From NCBI GenBank assembly GCA_937898195.1, contig CALEJD010000031.1, positions 1 to 24,953 of the forward strand: a stretch of DNA of 24,953 nt. Reading direction: 5' to 3'. The stretch comes from an uncultured Clostridia bacterium. GTDB taxonomy: Bacteria; Bacillota; Clostridia; Oscillospirales; Acutalibacteraceae. How positions within the stretch are numbered: the first letter of the stretch is position 1; every line of letters starts with the position of its first letter. The translations under genes and the position numbers were made by a program. Under the pieces are notes generated by a model, which saw nothing but the letters and a program-made list of their open reading frames with translations, searched no databases and had not been told where the DNA came from. This document shows positions 23,182 through 24,953 of the stretch, one piece after another.

Positions 23182-23922
23182 CTATACCTTCATACTATTG
23201 TAAAAATCCAAAGTTTTAAAGTTTCGTTGTAGTTGTGCTAATAAATACTTTTCTGTTATATATGATAAATCGGGAAGTGCATAGTCTTCCATTTTAAATG
23301 AATAGATTTTGTCAAACTCTGAAAAAGCTATATGACGAAGTGCTTTCACAAGTCCTATATCCAGTTGATACATCGCATTAGATGATATGCAGTTATCACA
23401 GTAAAGAAGTCCGTCTTCAACGCTAAAATACATTGTATTGGTTTCATATTCACCACAACGCTCACAGGCAATAAGATTTGGCATATAACCTGCTATGCAC
23501 ATCATTCGAAGCTCTGTTATTGCTTTGATTTGTTCTGTTGGCATTGTGCCTTTTGACAAGAAATGAAGAGAATTGAGCATAAGTCTTAAATATTCTTCTG
23601 CTATTTCTTCTTCCTGAACAAGTGTCATTATAAGCTCTGAAAAATATTGCGCTAATGATATTCTTTCAAGGTCTTCGCGAAGTCCGAAAAAGGTTTCAAT
23701 TGGCTCGGCTTCGTCAATTATGTAACTGTCTTTAGTTTTATATAAAGACAGTTTTGAATAGCAGAACATGCCTGTTGAACTGCATTTTCTGTTTTTATAA
23801 GATTTCGCACCACGGACAAATGCTCGTACAAGCCCGTTATGGCGTGTGAGTACCGTAACGAGCTTGTCTTTTTCACCAATATTCTGTTCTTTGAGTATTA
23901 CTCCGTCCGTATTCGTCCTCAT
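23182..23922 (-). CDS. recO: DNA repair protein RecO
   Basis: RecO helps load RecA on single-stranded DNA coated with SSB, with RecR. The OB-fold N-terminus (TDGVILKEQNIGEKDKLVTV) is typical. A zinc-binding motif, CERC about 14 residues before CDNC, lies in the C-terminal half. The ATG at 23922 is preferred because GAGG lies 9 bases upstream and the family begins at this point; an ATG at 23937 lacks a ribosome site. The first 50 bases overlap yqzL in another frame, so translation is probably coupled. The result is 246 residues. Confidence 0.95.
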   Translation of the reverse strand: MRTNTDGVILKEQNIGEKDKLVTVLTRHNGLVRAFVRGAKSYKNRKCSSTGMFCYSKLSLYKTKDSYIIDEAEPIETFFGLREDLERISLAQYFSELIMTLVQEEEIAEEYLRLMLNSLHFLSKGTMPTEQIKAITELRMMCIAGYMPNLIACERCGEYETNTMYFSVEDGLLYCDNCISSNAMYQLDIGLVKALRHIAFSEFDKIYSFKMEDYALPDLSYITEKYLLAQLQRNFKTLDFYNSMKV

Positions 23923-24037
23923 CGTCGAAATCCTCATCGTATTGTGGTCTTTTATTTTCGAGAGATTTTTTATACATTAAATAATCTTCGACTTTACCAC
24001 TTTTTGTAAATCTGCTCCATATTGCCATATTATCCAT
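23873..24037 (-). CDS. yqzL: Small YqzL-family protein overlapping recO
   Basis: A 54-codon frame starts at ATG 24037 with an AGGTG site 8 bases upstream and ends at TGA 23873, overlapping recO by 50 bases. The protein begins MDNMAIWSRFTKSGKVEDYL and continues MYKKSLENKRPQ into an acidic tail. The pattern W-x-x-F-x-x-(T/S)-G-x-(V/I)-x-x-Y-L-x-(Y/F)-K matches the YqzL family as I recall it. B. subtilis has yqzL at the same place, between era and recO. The function of the family is not established. Confidence 0.82.
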   Translation of the reverse strand: MDNMAIWSRFTKSGKVEDYLMYKKSLENKRPQYDEDFDDEDEYGRSNTQRTEYW

Positions 24038-24113
24038 TACAAATCACCTACCATTAGTAATTTGTGTCGTGAACTATGAAATATGATTGGTAAAAATAAA
24101 GTTTATTGGTAAA

Positions 24114-24953
24114 TTAATCTAATCCAAAATTATGAATAAGTCCTTCACGGTTGCGCCAGCCTTCTTTGACTTTTACCCAACATTGAAGATTGATTTTGCA
24201 ACCGAAAAAGTTTTCCATATCCTGACGAGCATAGGTGGAAATCTTTTTAAGCATTGTGCCACCTTTGCCGATGATAATACCCTTATGACTATCTCTTTCG
24301 CAGAAAATTGTTGCTTCAACATCCATTATTCCGTCACTGCGTTCACGCATTTTTTCGATGCTCACGGCAGTGCCATGTGGGATTTCTTTATCTAAAAGTC
24401 GAAGCATTTTTTCTCTAATAATCTCACCTGCTAACACTCTTTCAGGTTGGTCTGTGAGAGTGTCTGCTGGGAAAAAGTGTTCAGATTCGAATGCTAATTT
24501 TTTGAGTTCTTCTAAAAGTTCTTTTATTCCGCTACCATTTTGTGCAGAAACAGGAACAATAGCATCAAAATCATAATAATCTGTCATTTCTGCTATTCTT
24601 GAAATAAGATTTTCTTTTTCTTTAACTGTATCAATTTTATTGATTGCAAGAATTGCAGGGTTTTTGCCTTTTTTGATTTTTTCAACAAGTTCAAGCTCGG
24701 CAGGGTTCAACTCCCCTTCAGGTTCAACAACTAAAAGGCAAGCATCAACACCTTCAATGCTGTCGCTGACTGCTTTGACCATTTTTTCGCCAAGTTTTGT
24801 TTTTGGTTTATGAAAACCTGGTGTATCAGTAAACACCAACTGAACATTGTCGTCAGTTGTGAGCACACCCATAATTCTTGTTCTTGTTGTTTGTGGTTTT
24901 GAAGAAACTATTGCGATTTTTGTTCCTAAAAGTTTATTGAGAATTGAAGATTT
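24114..24953 (-). CDS. era: GTPase Era, 5' end cut off by the window edge
   Basis: Era is a membrane-peripheral GTPase that binds the 3' end of 16S rRNA during 30S assembly. The frame is open to the window edge and starts inside the P-loop (K-S-S-I-L-N-K). Visible are the G2 region PQTTRTRIMG, G3 DTPG, G4 NKID and G5 SAQNG. The C-terminal KH domain has GKGGTMLKKISTYARQDMEN and the segment CWVKVKEGWRNREGLI. About 15 to 20 residues are missing at the N-terminus. The first Met inside the visible part is not the true start. A 76-base AT-rich gap separates it from yqzL. Confidence 0.96.
   Translation of the reverse strand, partial: KSSILNKLLGTKIAIVSSKPQTTRTRIMGVLTTDDNVQLVFTDTPGFHKPKTKLGEKMVKAVSDSIEGVDACLLVVEPEGELNPAELELVEKIKKGKNPAILAINKIDTVKEKENLISRIAEMTDYYDFDAIVPVSAQNGSGIKELLEELKKLAFESEHFFPADTLTDQPERVLAGEIIREKMLRLLDKEIPHGTAVSIEKMRERSDGIMDVEATIFCERDSHKGIIIGKGGTMLKKISTYARQDMENFFGCKINLQCWVKVKEGWRNREGLIHNFGLD

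Noticed and set aside
24872..24872. Met at 24872 as the start of era
   Set aside because: The frame continues upstream through the G2 region and into the P-loop to the window edge, so the true start is outside the window.

Overview
The window looks like a chromosomal housekeeping segment from a low-GC Gram-positive anaerobe, most likely a clostridial lineage of the Oscillospiraceae/Ruminococcaceae type. This is an inference. It rests on the AT-rich composition, strong GGAGG-type ribosome sites, sigma-A promoters close to TTGACA-N17-TATAAT, typical Firmicute gene neighbourhoods (era-yqzL-recO; ylxM-ffh-rpsP-khpA-rimM-trmD; rsmD-coaD), and an HPr with the regulatory Ser46. Every gene I can support is on the minus strand, so transcription runs from high to low coordinates. 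No phage, transposon, CRISPR array, tRNA or rRNA was seen, and no gene-free stretch exceeds 300 bases.

From upstream (right) to downstream (left), the layout is as follows. (1) era (cut by the window edge), a 54-codon yqzL overlapping recO, recO, a structured 120-base gap, mutS2, and a Thr-rich lipoprotein gene with its own promoter. (2) The SRP/ribosome-maturation operon: a perfect-consensus promoter, a terminator-like hairpin at the start of the transcript, then ylxM-ffh-rpsP-khpA, an internal terminator, and rimM-trmD. (3) A membrane-anchored polysaccharide deacetylase, ptsH with its own promoter and terminator, and then uvrC with a HAD phosphatase. (4) rsmD-coaD-coiled-coil gene, a structured intergenic element, a DUF4830-like membrane protein and an RsuA-type pseudouridine synthase. 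(5) A CdaR/PucR-type regulator whose promoter is flanked by a 28-base direct repeat. (6) A cell-division/cell-wall operon: ftsE-ftsX-M23 factor-S41 protein, followed by an unknown gene. (7) greA-lysS from another perfect-consensus promoter, and the start of an unknown membrane protein at the left edge.

The most notable material is in two places. In the ftsEX operon, FtsE carries a long acidic C-terminal tail. The M23 (LytM) protein appears to lack the first zinc-binding His. The S41 'peptidase' appears to have lost both catalytic residues (Ser to Gly303, Lys to Asn328) while keeping the fold, so this may be a largely non-catalytic scaffold or activator module at the division septum. Second, several genes (left-edge partial gene, the 253-aa unknown gene, DUF4830 gene, ylxM) have hairpins placed at or over their ribosome-binding sites, three of them with U-tracts typical of terminators. 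This suggests leader-based control or unusually compact terminator/leader fusions. A 91-base element at 10431-10521 with two mutually exclusive helices is a candidate structured RNA.
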